Shown here: positions 1 through 12,848 of the stretch, in pieces
How positions within the stretch are numbered: position 1 is the first letter of the stretch
How the letters are laid out: each line of letters opens with the position of its first letter
Assembly (NCBI GenBank): GCA_963377175.1
Contig: CAUJNA010000580.1
Coordinates: 920,347-984,346, forward strand
Origin: Effrenium voratum
Lineage: Eukaryota; Sar; Dinophyceae; Suessiales; Symbiodiniaceae
DNA length: 64,000 bases
Direction of reading: 5' to 3'
The notes under the pieces: generated by a model
What the model was told of the DNA's origin: nothing
The model's input: the letters and a program-made list of their open reading frames with translations, nothing else
Databases searched by the model: none
Made by a program: the position numbers and the translations under genes

Positions 1-990
1 ACGACAAACCCAACTCCTTCGAGCGAGTTGCGCGCGCGCGCGTTGGCAACGCTTGCGCGCCTTGGCGAGGAAACTGCAGGGCGCCTGTGCCAGCTGCTTC
101 GAGAGCGCGGCCTGGGTCTGACTCTCGTGTTGCGTGCCCTTTCTGGGGTCGGTTGAGCAAGCAATCAAAGCTAGACTGTTCTCAAACACCCCGATAAAAG
201 TGACTAACTTTGGTGGGCTAAATGGAAAACCCCACTGACTAAACAAGAAAGGAAAACCACTTCCACTTTGATGCTTCCTCCCCTAGAGAGAATTGATGCT
301 TGGCAAGGCTGAAACTGGCTTCAACGCAAGACTTTCGTGTAAACATACTGTTGCCCTGGTCGCTCGCGCCAGAAGCGAGCATGTTCTTCATGCCACGCCA
401 GCCCAGACCTGCTCCGATTGCAGTGCATCTTTCTTCATGAGATGTCAAATGATCAGTTTCGCGCCGTTCTCTCGTTGAGCCCTAAGTTGGTGGGAAGAAA
501 GGGCCGATTCATCCCCGCGCCCACTTCCGCACTTCGTTTACACCGCGCCCTTAGACTCAACAGCTTCAAAGGGGGCGAGCAAGAGCCTTCAGAGCCTTCG
601 AAGGACGAGGTCTCAAGAGGCCCCGCAAACCGTCAGGGAATTCATATGATAATATGTCCCACATGGAAAAAGTCACCCATGGTCACTCGGGGGGCGAACG
701 GAATGTTGATCAACCCCCCCATATACTCCGGTGGCTATCTCTCAGCAAACCAGCCTCGGGAATACTGCAAATCCTCGAGTCTCAGATTTCGAAAACCTCG
801 GCCCATCGCCGGGCATTGGCTCGAGGCTATGAGGCTACGGCGGTCATGGGGGCCTCGATGCCCAGCAGAAGCTCCTGCGCCGAGTCGTGGAGAGTGAACC
901 AAGCCCATCAACCAACTCAACCGACAGACCGACCGACCGACCGACCCACCCACCCACCCACCCAACCAGACAGCCGAGTAGGACCAACCT

Positions 991-1123
991 GAGTCATAAT
1001 CAAGACCAATCGGTATTAGAACGGTTTTCCCAGAACCACGCAAAGAACTAACAAGGGACTTTCCAATTTATCGTTGGGAGTATCCCTTACCAACCTTCAT
1101 CTACCAAGGTTTTGATTGTGGCT
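991..1123. repeat. MITE-like foldback element, family 2 (GAGTCATAATCAA... type)
   Basis: The left end reads GAGTCATAATCAAGACC and the right end GGTTTTGATTGTGGCT, which are near-reverse complements. The interior (CCCAGAACCACGCAAAG..., ...ATCCCTTACCAACCTTCAT) recurs in at least six other places in the window. No coding capacity. Probably a non-autonomous DNA transposon; its autonomous partner is not visible. Confidence 0.65.
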
Positions 1124-1601
1124 AACCCGTCTTTCCCATCAAAGACAGTGGTTGGCCTCAAAGAGAAGGTAGACCCTCCAATTGTCAGCTTTGTCTGAGT
1201 GGACCTCTGTGTGTGTGTGTCTCGGCACCAAGCAGTCTGAGCCATTGCATTTTGCTTGAGGGTGGCAAAGCCAAACCAAAAGCTCGACCTCGAGATTTTG
1301 CGCTTTGTTGGAAGTGGCAAAGCTAGGCGAACGTCATCCACATGGATGGTTCCCCTGCGGCTTCTGCAATTTCGAAATACATCACAAAGGGGCGCTTGTG
1401 ATTCTGCTCCCACAGTGGAAATGGGCGTCTGCCATTTGGCAGAAAATTTTGTGGAACTGAGCGCCGTTTTCGCTCGCCCGAGAAACCCTTCTCACCGCAC
1501 CGGGTTCTTTTTTGTTCTGCTGGCCCCTCTATGCTCCTCGGCCACCGCAAGGTCGGCACCTGAGCGAGAGAGGGGTGGCCGCAAACATCCACGCCGCAAA
1601 G

Positions 1602-1742
1602 GAGTCAGAAACTCAAAATCCGGTAAAGCGGTCGACCCAGAGCCATGTGAAGAATGAAGAAGGCGGGATACCTGCAGCTACTTATGGTTGGGAGTGTCCC
1701 ATTTCCAGCCCCTCGTCTACCCGGGTTTTGCTGGTGTCTCAC
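1602..1742. repeat. MITE-like foldback element, family 2, diverged copy
   Basis: It begins GAGTCAGAAACTCAAAATCCGG and ends CTACCCGGGTTTTGCTGGTGTCTCA, with the family interior (CCCAGAGCCATG, AAGAAGGCGGGATACC). It is more diverged than the copy at 14,402. Confidence 0.55.
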
Positions 1743-2934
1743 ATGGGCGGGGTCGTTTTCTGGGAGACAAGGGGCCCAATCTCTGGGGAAGCTGACACCA
1801 TGATGGTTGAAGGCGGCTGGTCTTTCTACCGCCTCACCACATCCAGAGCAGGTCAGAAACCTTGCAAATGCTGCCACATGTTGTGGCCACTTGCTGTAAG
1901 ATCGCGTGCAGCCATCTCAGTCAGCCAATCAAGGCAAACCGCCCAAGTGATCTCAAAGGCAACATGGCGCTGCCTTGGCCCAAAGTCATACAACTCAGGG
2001 TCCGCCAGTACTCCTTCACTTCAAGCATTTTATGAACATAGTAAAGCCTGAATAACAATGCTTGTATGTTGCGCTTAGAAATAGTTATTTTGCCATCATA
2101 GTAGGTGCGTTGCCTATGTGCGCTTGCTTGCACACCATTGGTAGAAGAATTGACGTCATAGGCTTATCCAGTCCAACGCAGCCATGTCCAAGGCTAGGCC
2201 AGTCCAGGTCCAGCCCAGGTCCAGTTCCCCACCCGAACACAAATCCCCTGCTACTTTGTCACGTGAAACTTATACAGGGCCGACTCAGCGTATTTGACCC
2301 CACAGGCATGTCTCATCACTTGGGGGGCTATTTTTTGACGGGACGCCCCTAAATAGTGGTCCTTTAAAACCACCAAAAGAGAGGTACCCAAAAACAAGAC
2401 GAGCCACAAGTCTGGGGGCCCCTGGCCATCTTCCACCAGAGCGTGCTTTGCGCTCAGCAAGACCTCCAAGGCCTCAAGAAGGGATGGGCACATTAGGGGA
2501 AATAGATGGATTTTCCTGGTAGATGATTCAACCACCAGGTAACCCAGGGCCACATATTGTTCTAGCAAAACAACCAAAAAGGACACCTACGGATGGGCGT
2601 TTATGTGGTTCGCGGCGCCTTTTTTTGGCTTGAAACGAAGGAAGGTTAAAAGGAAGCCACCCAGTTTGGGGGGACACGTACAAGAAAGCAGGCAAACCCT
2701 TGTTGATCGCGCTTCCCCTTGTATGTTCTAGAAACGCTTTCTGCAACGTCAACTGTCGAGGGGTAAAATGGGATCGCCCAGTGAGGTGTTACTTCTTGAA
2801 TTGCGGATTGCTTCTCAGGGGAACCAAAATGAAATCCACCAGGCTAAAGTTTGCACATGCGCGCAGCACACGTACCAGTAGAGCCGGCGAAGCAGGTGGG
2901 CGGAAGTTTCAACAATCTACAATATAGCTCTCTT

Positions 2935-2950
2935 TCTCTTTTTGGCTTTT

Positions 2951-2982
<32 letters not shown>

Positions 2983-3360
2983 CTTTGTTTTCTCTTTTTT
3001 CTCTTTATCTTTCTGTTTCTCTTTATCGTTATCCGTATCGTTCTCTCTCTCTCTCTCTCTCTTTCTCCTTCTCTTTCTCTTTGTCTCGCTCTGTATCGTT
3101 CTCTCTCGATCTCTCTCTATTTCTCTTTCTCTGTGCCTTTCTCTTTATCGTTATCTCTCTCTTTCTCTTTCTCTGTCTTTCTCAGGCTCCTTCTCCTTCT
3201 CCTTCTCCTTCTCCTTCTCCTTCTCTTCTCTCTCTCTCTTTCTCTCTCCCTCCCTCTTTCCCTCTTTCTCTTTTCTCTAGTTTCTCTTTCTCTCTTTCGC
3301 TCTTTGCCTCTTTGTCTCTTTCTCTCTTTCTCTCTGTCTCTAATTTCTCTTTCTCTTTCG
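2935..3360. repeat. Polypyrimidine (CT/CTTT)n tract
   Basis: About 425 bp in which the + strand is almost only C and T, made of CTCTCT runs mixed with CTTTCTC and CTTCTC units. The long open frames across it (serine/leucine-rich on one strand, arginine/glutamate-rich on the other) are products of the repeat, not genes. Such tracts can form triplex DNA in vitro; nothing here shows that they do so in the cell. Confidence 0.9.
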
Positions 3361-6300
3361 TGCTTACAAGTTGTGATGGTCGAGCTCGAGCTGGAGAAGT
3401 GTACTCCACGTGCCACTTTCGTACTTCAAAGTTGCGATTTGAAACCCGCACCTGAGGTTGAGGTTGCGACAGTGTTGCGACTGTCTCGACCTGTACGCCT
3501 GCCACGAAATCTGCACCTGACCTTGCAAAAGTGATGCGCCAGCGTGTGTGCGTATGCGGGTGCCTTGCACGCATGCGTATAGCGTATGCGCGCGCACGCG
3601 GGCTGGCGGGCGGGCCGGGCGGGTGGGTCTGTGCGTGTGTGGTCTTCAGTTCAGAAATGGGTCTGCTTGTTCAGGGTTCGGGACCCTCGACATCAACCAA
3701 TGAACAAGGTACAGTATCCATTTTGTCCCTATCGCCGGCGGCCACGGCCATTTGCGACAGGCGTCTGGGCTTTGAAACCAGATGGAAGCGTCTCTGCGCT
3801 TCACCTGGCTCTGGGCGCCCAATGCGCCCTGTGCCCGGGGAAAAGGCACATGCAGCAGTCAGTGTGAGTGCTGGGAATAGATGGGAATGGTACCTCAAGG
3901 GAATCCCGAATCCAAAGCCAGCTGCTCATTCCCAGCACCGCACATGTGATCAATCAGGCTGTGCATTCGAAGCCGAACTACGGTCAGAGTCTTCAACGTC
4001 AAGGGCAATCAAGGCCTCAGATAACAAAGTCCACCATGTCGCGGCTGGACCTTCGCTCCTGCTGCCGGTGATAGGAGCTCACCGCTTGAGAGGCACAATG
4101 GTTCCGGTTCGCCGCCATGGGCGCAATAGGCGCGCTCGGGTTCAAGCACGCCATTTGGCTCATCGCGAGCAACGAGGGCAGCGTGGGGCCCATGGTCGCA
4201 TCCCGCGGCAGCGGTCCGCAGCGATCCGCCTGGCGGGCTTGTCGCTCCAGCACAGCCACGCGAGTGCGGGCGGCCATCCGCTTGCATCGACCCGTTGGAC
4301 TGCACGGGCTGCCTGGGCTGGTTGGGCTCCCGGCCCGTCGCTTCAATCCGCGAGTGGCATTCGACAAAGTGGGCAAGCTGGATTCTGCGCGCTCCCGCGG
4401 CATCGCCTTCCGCTGGCACCTCTCCTCTGGGAAGAAGCTCAGTCCACGGCCCCCGGGGCCAGGACTCAGCGGGCGCAAAGCACTGAATGGGCTGGTCGGC
4501 GTCTTCGGAGTGCGCGCCTTGGGCGAATGCGCCACCAGGGTCTCAATGCTTCTCGAAGCCTGGGCCAGGAATCGCAGCGACGCCATGGAGACGGAGACTT
4601 AGGGCGTCCGACCTACGAGCCTTTGAGCTTCAATGCCCTGCCTTGCACCAAGGTCCAGGCATTCCAGTTCCAGCAACCAGCTCAAGGCAAGTGGGTTGTT
4701 CAAATGTGGAGGAATCCCTAATCCGTAGTCCGTAGTGCCGCACCCACCCCCACTCCACAAGGGAAACCACGTAACAATCTGGCACAGGGATTAAGGATTG
4801 AGTTTGGACCCCGTGTCTTTCAACCCTGACTTGCCTGCCCCTGTCGTACCAGTGTCCAGTCCTGGCACAAAGTGCGGAGAGAATGTTCCGTTCCCTGGCC
4901 AAAAAGTTGGTGGCATTGGTTGAGGGAACCCCCCTGTTGGCTGGTTTTAAAGGGACATCAAAACTCGGTTGCTTCCTAGCTTTTAGCGGTTTATTGGAAA
5001 ACCCATTAGTTGGCAAAAAGTTAAAGTCCTAACATCCCTTGGCAAAATGCAACAAAGAAAAGGAACCACGTTCTCCTGCAAAAAGTTTAGCACGCCCACT
5101 TCGGGCTTCAACTGAAGTGTCGCACGCTCCTCGTAGGTCGCCGCCGCCCGTATCCGGACCAAGGAGAGCTGGACCAACCTCAGGGCGGGCTGAACATCTG
5201 GAGCTTGGCCCTTTTTCGAGGGGTACAGGGAGCATGGCTATCTGGGTGGCTCGTCCGTTCTAGAGTTGGTACACCTTTTTTTGCTTGTTGTTGCTTTTTT
5301 TTGCTTTTTTTTCCGGTTCGCAAGGGAAGCCCAAAGGAAAACCACCATCTTGGGGGTCCATTTCCATTCTGAACCCAGGCATCCTTCTTTCTAAAATACC
5401 ACCCGATTGGTTTTTGCAAAGAACGATGGTTGAAAAGAATGGGAAATCAACCCCTAGACTTTCGGTGCCTCTCCCACAATTTGAGGTGAAAGCTCCAAAG
5501 TCCATTGTTTTCTTTGCCCACAACAGCTTCAATTGGGCACCTCTCTTTTTTAGGTTGGCTCCCAAAATGGCGCAACGGTTCTCCGATGTGTTTCCCTTTA
5601 AACTACCAAACATGGGGGTCCCCTCCAAAAACATCGACACGCCCTCCAAGGAGGAGCAGCTGGCGCCAACTGAGCTGCGGGCTCCCGGTATCTGGCCAGC
5701 CTACCGGGCGATGGGTGGAAAAGCTGATGGGGGCAGATCCAAGCCATTCTCCATGTTTCAACTTCTTGGCTGTGGCCTCTGCAAGGAGTGCAGGCATTTC
5801 CCCTGCCACCAGGAAGCTCTTGTTGCCTTTGGATCGTATGCAGGCAAGCTTGCAGACGACCTGTAATCCTGGGTCCATGCTCAACAGACAGAACATGCGG
5901 GCCTGCTTTCAACTGGGGATCCCTGTGTTGGTTTTGCACAGGGCGCACAAGCCCGCCAACATTCGACAAGCTCCAGCACCCACGCAGCTGTTTCCCATGA
6001 CGTGCACACCTCCGCTCCAAAGGAGAACCACCACAAAGATCCAATCCCTCAAATCCCGGCAGCATCTCTCGGCGTCTTCCAACTGATCTCAAGACCTTGC
6101 TGCCAAGCTGCCCCTTCCGCTCCACTCCCCACCAAAGTGTCACTTTTTGGCTACCCCAAGGAAGACTTACACGCCTACCTTCTCCTTTGGGGAAATGAAC
6201 CCCTGGGAAGTCGACCTTGGGGTAATCCAAAGGTGGAACCCTCCCCACATCCCCTCTCCACCCTCCGCCCCCCCGCCACCCCGGTTTCTCAGAAGCCGCG

Positions 6301-9300
6301 CCCCAAGGGCGTCATCTCCTTCAGAGACCAGAGCAGCACCACCAAATCCTGGTCGCACCCCATGCCAAACGGTGAGAACGGGAAAAAAAACACCAGACAC
6401 TACTTTGAAGCACATGACTTCTTTGTTTACCGCCAAACACCTGGAGAAATGGCTGATTGTTGAAAAGAACGATGGCTGAAAAGAATGGGGAATCAACCCC
6501 TTGAACAAAAGGGACCTCCCCCTTTGCCCTTTCCACCTGAAAGTCAACAGCTCGGCTCGCCAAGCCAGCCCCGCCTCTGCCGACAAAGCACCACCCTCCG
6601 GCGCTCCCCAGCGCAATGCCCAGCCTCGAGGGGGGTTCGGGTTTTCGGATCTTCGCATACGTGGCCTTTTGGAAAAATAGCCACCTAGGTTTCTCATAGG
6701 TTTCTACCATAGGTGTCCCATAGTTTTTTGTTATTTTAAACCATAGGTTTCCCATAGGCTTTTTACCAAAGGTATCCCTGGTAAATGGGTAATAAACCAA
6801 AGATCTAAGCCAGTGGCTTGCCCATCTATTTTCAAGCAAACTCACCGATCAAAACGACACCTATGGATCGGGTAAAAGTTTGAACTTGAGTCCTGTGAAG
6901 CTGGATGTACCTGGGCTGCCCGATTTCTGATCCCCGCGAAAAGTTGAGAACTTTTAGTGGGTGAGATTCGGAAACTACCACTAAACACTAAAAGGATCTA
7001 AAAGGCTAAGGAACCGGATGGCTGGCTTCGCCACCAAGAAACAAGGCCTCTGGAAAAACAAACACCATTACCCATTCGTTCTGGGACTGTTCCTTCGTTG
7101 CCCCAAGGACCTGGAACTAATTACCCAACAATGGGAACCTTAAATGAGAAAGCCAAAAGGTGAAAAGGTCGCCGCTTTGGACTGAGAATACGGGAACGGT
7201 TACCACTGAACCCGATTCGGCTCAAATGGAGCTCAAAAGATCCAAGGAACCGGATGGCTGGGAGCCACCCAGCTTCACTTCTTCGCAGTTTGCTTTTGCT
7301 TTGGGGCTCCCCAGCGGCTCCCGGGTGCTGCAATTTCAATTCCTGCAAAGTGGCCGTCGCCGCTTTGAAAAATATGGCAAAGCCTACCCTCAGGCAAAAC
7401 GTCATCACGCCTAAGAAGGAAGCCATGAGGCGACGGAAGGGAGGCCCCCATCTGGACCCGGTGGTCGCGCTAACGAGCACGGGGAAACGGCAAGCCGGGA
7501 GACCCAGCTGGACGCCGCAGCCAGGAAGGTCTCTGTCCTGCGGAGATCTTAGTTGAATTTTGGACCACTAGGTCCTCCACTATTTATAGAGGTTAGAACA
7601 AGGGTACCAACTTTTTTCAGGACGTCAATTTCAGTAGGGGAACCCTCCCCAAAAAAAGGGTAAAAGGGCACTTTGCACTACTGGGGGACCTAGGTATTGT
7701 TATCTGTTTTTGATCAAGCTGACCTCAAAAGGATACCCATTGTAACTGAAATGCGACCTTTGCTACGAAGCACTCAGGTACAACGGTACGACTAAAGGCC
7801 CGAAAAATTAATATCAATGTGCCCCTCTCTATGGCCTGCAAAATGCGAAACAAATGCAAGCTACCCCAAGATCGGCTTCCCTATTTCCGGAAGCATGGTT
7901 TGCAGCTGGCACAAGCAAGTGCCCATCTCTCAATCTTTGATGAGCACAAGCTCTTGGATCCATTCAAACACGCTACCTAAAAATTAGCCCGAGACAAAAT
8001 CTCTGGGTTTCCCAAAACGACATTGTAAAATTGGGTGGCGCCACATCCTCCCCAAGCGATAGACCACTAATCTTTTCAGTGTTGCTCAAATCAGGTTGTC
8101 GCCAACAAAACACCCCTGACGGGCTTGCGCCTCCCTTGATCCTAGCTCCGTGCCTGGACCAAGGTGATCCAGATTGTTGAACAAGCTCTAACCGCCCCCT
8201 TACAAATCCATCAAGCCCTGCTGGCAGGGTTCGCTCAGCCTTCACGGAAAAACATCACGGTCCGATTTTTACAACCAGAGCCGCTCAAATTTGGCCCAAA
8301 AGGTTGGCGTTTGCAAGGTCCTGGCAGTTTTACCACAGATCTCAAGAATTGGCTGGGTCCGAAAACTCTTCCGATTTCTGTGGCAGATTGTTTTTTTGCC
8401 GGCAAGGGGTGGAAGCTGCAAATCGAAGTTTTATCGCCGAAGCCCGCGATTGGACCCGCGGTTGGACGGCGATTGGGAAACCCCTCGCCTGGAACAAAGA
8501 CCAGCGTCGAGTTTTCGGTAGTCGAACGACTCCTGTCGCTCAACACCCCGAGGCCGCTCAGCGACACCGCCACGGAGATCACCTAAGTGGGTGGGCTGTT
8601 TTGGGGTTTGGTGCCTCCATACCCTTTTTGGGGTTGGTGTAAAAAGCAACGGGCAACCCACGTTTTGGGGCACCTCGATTTTTGCAAGTGGTAACAAAAG
8701 GGCGCGTCAGCTTCTTGTGGAGAGGACCCCCTTTTGAATTCCTTTAAAAAAAGCAGCCCCTTTTGTCTTTGAGGATACCCTTTTTTTGAAGTTGCTTCAA
8801 AAGGGAAAACCGAAGGGAAGCGATTCATTGGGTGTTTTCCCCCAACTCGAGCCTTTCGTCGGCCTCTCCGAAGGGCGGGAGTTGTTCCTATTGGATGGCT
8901 TTGAGAGTGAGCCGCAAGGAACTGCAGATGGAGGGAGGGCCTTTGTGGGTTGACCATGAACGAATTGGCCCAAAGGATGTAACGTTCCATACATGATAAA
9001 TGATGTGCCATGTCGCATGCAACTCGTTCCAGAGATCATACTTTGGGCAGGAATGTCTTGGCCAGCAAGCAATTGTTTCCAACAGCAGAACAGCAGGCCC
9101 TAAATCTGTTGAAGTTCACTTGGACGTGTGTGTGTGTTTGTGCCTGTGACACGTGCAAGCACAGCTCAAAGTCACTGGTCAAGTTCATCGCAACATTAGA
9201 GGCTCACAGAACTTGCCATGAGTGCAAGGCACTTGAAGGGACGCCAACACGAATGCTGTCCAACTCCCACTTTTCACGCACTACACCCCAGTTCGCTTGC

Positions 9301-10671
9301 TGCCCTAGTTTGCGATTTGCACGCGAAGTCTCCGATGTTTCCTCAACGGTAGGGGCCGAACAGCTTCTTGGATGTTGGGCATCATCTACATTGCTCTGCT
9401 GCAAATTGACGAAACCCAAAAGGAGGGTCTGCCAAAAAGGAGATTCCTTGTAAAGGGTGGTTTGCGTGCTCCCTGTCAATCTGCAGGGAAGTATCTCCGC
9501 TTGCCTTCATTTTTGGGCGCTACATGACCGTGAAGATTCATCACCACTTCGAGGCATCTGCGGCACCTCAGACCTTCTTCACTCCTTCTAACGGATTTTG
9601 CACCCAAAAAGAGATACGCAGATTCTCGCAGGACAAAACAAAATGGCTGTGTCAAGTCCCCCACGCCCACAAATTGGGTCAATCCACATGGCCGGAACGC
9701 TTCCGATGGATCCCTTCAGCACCCAAAAGCACATCCAACGCCCGCCTGGTTCGAGGGCGTGGTTTCCCACTTCGCAGGCTGGGAAGCCTCGGTCATGCGA
9801 CGCGACGTTTCCCGACTGCTCGATCTGCCGAAGCTCCCCCACTCCACCAAGCGTCTGTCTGTTTTTTAGGAATTGGACCCAGCAAAATGGCGCCAAATGT
9901 CTGAGGGTTCCTTTTTGGTCTCCCTGCAAAACACAAAAAAAGATTCCAACTCCAAAAATGGACACACGCATATATCTATGGGAAGCCTGGCAAGTAGAAC
10001 CCCTCCTTGATTTTTAGACTCCGATTCTTGTTTCGTGCTTCACACCACTTTTGAAGGGATTTCCTCAACCCCCCTGTTAAAATCGGACGGGTTCTGCTTA
10101 GATGGGTCAACATTCCCAAGACAAGACTCGTGTGTGTCTTTCTTTAGGGCACCCCCCCCAAAAAAAAAAAACAGGTGGTCGGTGTTCCTGTGGCTTCCCT
10201 TCAAAACCACTCGAAACAGGGGCTGCCCTCCCTCCAACCAACGTAGCAAATGTGGGAGGCCCGGAAGATGATTTCCTCTTGGGGGAACCCTGTGTCAGCA
10301 GGTACCAACTCAAAAAAAAGCCGAACCACCCAATTCGGTCGGTTGAGCCTTCGAAGATCAAGTCTCAGACCAGCCACTGGCCGAGCAGAAGGTGCATCAC
10401 CTCGCGAAGCGCAATCGGACTTAGGATTCTTTTTCGGCCACCATTGGTTTGAGGCCATCCAAGATCCGAGATGGTCAAAAAACTTTGGGGAGGAATCTTT
10501 GATCAGCGAATCAGCCGTCCCAATCTGCACACGTCAGGCCCAAAAATGCAGGGGGGCCTTGAAAGCAAGATTTTGCTTGTATTTGGACTAGTGGACAAAG
10601 CTTTAGAGAAGATAGAGGATAACCCCCCCCCCTCCGCCCGACGTCATGTTCCACTAAACGTAGTCTTTGGG
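3361..10671. other. Host intergenic or intronic DNA with scattered repeats
   Basis: No gene could be named. A GC-rich pocket at 4,017-4,586 is open in several frames on both strands (the longest is 189 codons on the minus strand, with proline/serine-rich stretches); it might contain an exon but shows no family motif. Recurrent host repeats include the CTTTTAGTGG foldback (about 6,940-7,000), a GAACGATGG/GGGGAATCAACCCCTAGA module (about 5,423-5,460 and 6,467-6,500, also at 15,457), and a family 1 element at 6,709. An open stretch at 8,400-8,585 (+) looks codon-like but is unrecognised. Confidence 0.5.
6709..6867. repeat. MITE-like foldback element, family 1b (CATAGGTGTCC... type)
   Basis: The left end is CATAGGTGTCCCATAG and the right end AAACGACACCTATGG. 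The inner block CCCTGGTAAATGGGTAATAAACC...CCAGTGGCTTGCCCAT is shared with the element at 57,382. It appears to carry a short internal duplication of CCATAGGT near its left end. Confidence 0.55.
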
Positions 10672-10722
10672 GAGCCGGTGTCACAAAACAGGGGTCCCAG
10701 GCTCGAATCCCCCTGCCGGCTC
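10672..10722 (+). other. tRNA-like fragment with B-box-like motif
   Basis: A perfect 7-bp inverted repeat (GAGCCGG at 10,672-10,678 and CCGGCTC at 10,716-10,722) encloses GGCTCGAATCC (10,700-10,710), one base from the pol III B box consensus. The span is about 50 nt, too short for a full cloverleaf, and no A box or anticodon arm is evident. It could be a truncated tRNA or the head of a tRNA-derived SINE, or chance. Confidence 0.25.
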
Positions 10723-10829
10723 TTTGCTGGTTCGGGTTTTCTGCTTCCTTTTGCCGAAAATCTGGAAAAACTCTGCCTTTGACAGCATGTTTGCGAACAT
10801 GTTGGCTAACCCGTGTTTTTTGTTTTTCC

Positions 10830-11530
10830 CGGAAAAATACCGGGGAGCGAAGGGGAAATGCAAGGAAGTGCAGGGAAAGGAGGGGAGGAAAGCAAGGGAA
10901 CATGAAAGGTAAACGAAGGGGAACTGAAAGGGACATGACGGGGAAAGAGGGCGGTCCAGTGTCCGTGCGTGGTTCAGTGGGATTACCAAGGGATGCGCGA
11001 ATGCAATTTTCGTGAAGTGAAGCAAAGTGCTGTGGTGTGACGTCAAGTGAACTGGGAAACCAAAACACTCCACAAGCCCACGCTGCGCTACGCTGGGCTT
11101 TGTTGGTTCGCCCACGGGGGGGAAATGAAAGCGAAATGAAGGGGAAAGGAACAAGAAATGCAGGGGGAATGCAGGGGAAACGCAGGGACATGAAAGACAG
11201 CGCAAGGGAAATGAACTGAAACCAAGGGAGATGTAATCAAGGGGAAAAGGACAGGACAATGAAGGGCCTGAGTGGGCCATGACGAGGAAATGATAGGACA
11301 TGATGGGAAATGCAAAGGAAATGAAGGGGGCATCCAGGGGAAACGCATGGGATTTGAAGGGGTAGTACTGCGACAATACAGAGGTAATGAAGGGGAAGTG
11401 CACGGAAGGGGCTGAAAAATGTGCGCTTTGGCTTGGGGGAGAGGGAGGGAGAGAGGACGACAGAACACACGGTGGAGAAGACAAGAGAAAGGGGAAGAAG
11501 GAGAAAAGGGAGAGGACAATGTCGGCGGAC
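10830..11530. repeat. Degenerate purine-rich minisatellite (AGGGGAAATG-like)
   Basis: Two blocks (about 10,830-10,955 and 11,115-11,530) are built of degenerate units such as GGGGAAATGAA, GGGGAAACGCAGGGA and GGGACATGA on the + strand. The middle (about 10,960-11,110) is ordinary sequence. The long proline/serine/phenylalanine-rich open frame on the minus strand is a by-product. Confidence 0.75.
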
Positions 11531-12256
11531 TGAGCCGGAGGCTCTAATGTTGACTGGACAAAGGGAAACCGAACTGCAGCTTGTTCACATTTCCACCCCC
11601 CCAAAAAAAAAAGCCCACACCGCACCAGGCCCCAAAGTAGGAGGTTTAGGGCATTCTCTTATTTGGGCGTTTCTCAACATTGACCCTCCGCTTCCCCTCC
11701 TTGTACTGCTGGGAGCTATCGATGTGCCCACTCAGGCGGCACCTCAGCGCCGAAGACCGGGTTCCCACATTGTGTAGTTGTTGGCATAGCTTCCCAAAAA
11801 GCAGAAGAGCGTGACTTGTTTTGGGGGACCCTGCGAATGGCGAGGTTTCCTTTGCGCTTCCCTTTAAACCCCCTGAAGAAGGGCACCCTCGAACAAAGAC
11901 ACCCCCAGAAGGAAACCAACCAATTGGCTCCGCTTCACCTCCGACCTCCTGCCAGTCGAATGCAAGTCAGGTGGCTGGCAATAATCACTGCGTTTGATGT
12001 TTGATTCATGTGAGGGGTTGCAAACAAATGAAACAGCTGTTTGATGTTTGATGGAGGTTGATTCATCTGTCTCTGAAGGCAGCAAACATTGTATGTGTGA
12101 AGTTTGCAAGCTGGCCAGCCACTCTTGCCACACAACCAGCAGTCGCCCGCACAGACCCTGGTTCCAAAACATGACCAAGACCCGTCTGAGATTCATGAAA
12201 GGAATCCGGAGGAAACCAAATCCCTGTGTACCCATGAGGGTCCGATGTCACACGGC

Positions 12257-12436
12257 CATGGGTCAAAATCCCGTACCCCCACAGTGAACATCCCAATCCA
12301 ACCACTAAAATAGGAAACCTAAAATGGGTGAACTAACTCACCAACCGAAATGGGATCAACCAAAACGGTTTTGACAACAACAGCCACATGTCCGTCACCA
12401 ACCAAAATGGGATCCCATTGGTTTTGACAACAGCCA
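12257..12436. repeat. MITE-like foldback element, family 3 (CATGGGTCAAAA... type)
   Basis: The left end is CCATGGGTCAAAATCCCGTAC and the right end ATTGGTTTTGACAACAGCCACA. The inner block GTGAACATCCCAATCCAACCAC is shared with elements at 46,738, 53,042 (inverted) and 55,083. The part around CAACCAAAACGGTTTTGACAAC appears partly duplicated in this copy. Confidence 0.6.
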
Positions 12437-12596
12437 CACGTCCGGCAAAAAAAGAAAAACAGAAAAAGAATATCTCTTCGGCATAAACAAAATCGCCTCT
12501 TCGGCGCCCGGCACGGAGCCCAGGGCGCCAGTGCACTGCTTCGAGTTGAAGTCCTCGCAGGCGAGCCGGGCTGTGCTCGGGAAGTCAGACGTGGGT

Positions 12597-12848
12597 GAGT
12601 CACAATCAAAACCCGGGCTGGAACTGGGACCCCAGCATTTGTTTTTCTCCTGGTTAGTGGAAAACAAAGGGACCCCCAAAAAAGAAAAAGAAGAAGAACA
12701 AAAAAGGGGGGAGCTAATTCTGAGGAAGGGTATTAAAATGGCCGTAATCCCAGAACAATGCTTCAAGAATTGAGAAGGCGGCCGCAACTATGTCTGGCTG
12801 GGACTGCCCCTTCCTAACCTTCATCTACCCGAGTTTTGATTGTGGCTC
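12597..12848. repeat. Family 2 foldback element interrupted by another repeat
   Basis: The left end GAGTCACAATCAAAACCCGG (12,597) and right end TTTTGATTGTGGCTCA (to 12,848) belong to family 2. About 110 bp inside (from GGCTGGAACTGGGACCCCAGCA to about 12,720) match the sequence at about 57,555-57,665, which lies in an intron of the helicase. This looks like one repeat nested in another. Confidence 0.6.

Larger units (their letters stand above)
1..2934. other. Host repeat-rich DNA, no gene recognised
   Basis: Open frames here are short and overlap on both strands, and none resembles a known protein. The stretch holds a foldback fragment at about 184-245, a short (CCGA)n/(CCCA)n run at about 918-964, two copies of the GAGTCA...TGGCTC foldback family (991-1123 and 1602-1742), and a partial copy of the AGGTGTCC family near 2,494-2,586. 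I see nothing else that can be named. Confidence 0.6.

Noticed and set aside
2851..3574. Long open frames over the CT-rich tract (serine/leucine-rich on one strand, arginine/glutamate-rich on the other)
   Set aside because: They exist only because the polypyrimidine repeat lacks stop codons; no conserved protein features.
4017..4586. 189-codon minus-strand frame in a GC-rich pocket
   Set aside because: Several frames are open on both strands, no family motif or splice context was found; kept only as a possible exon within a region note.
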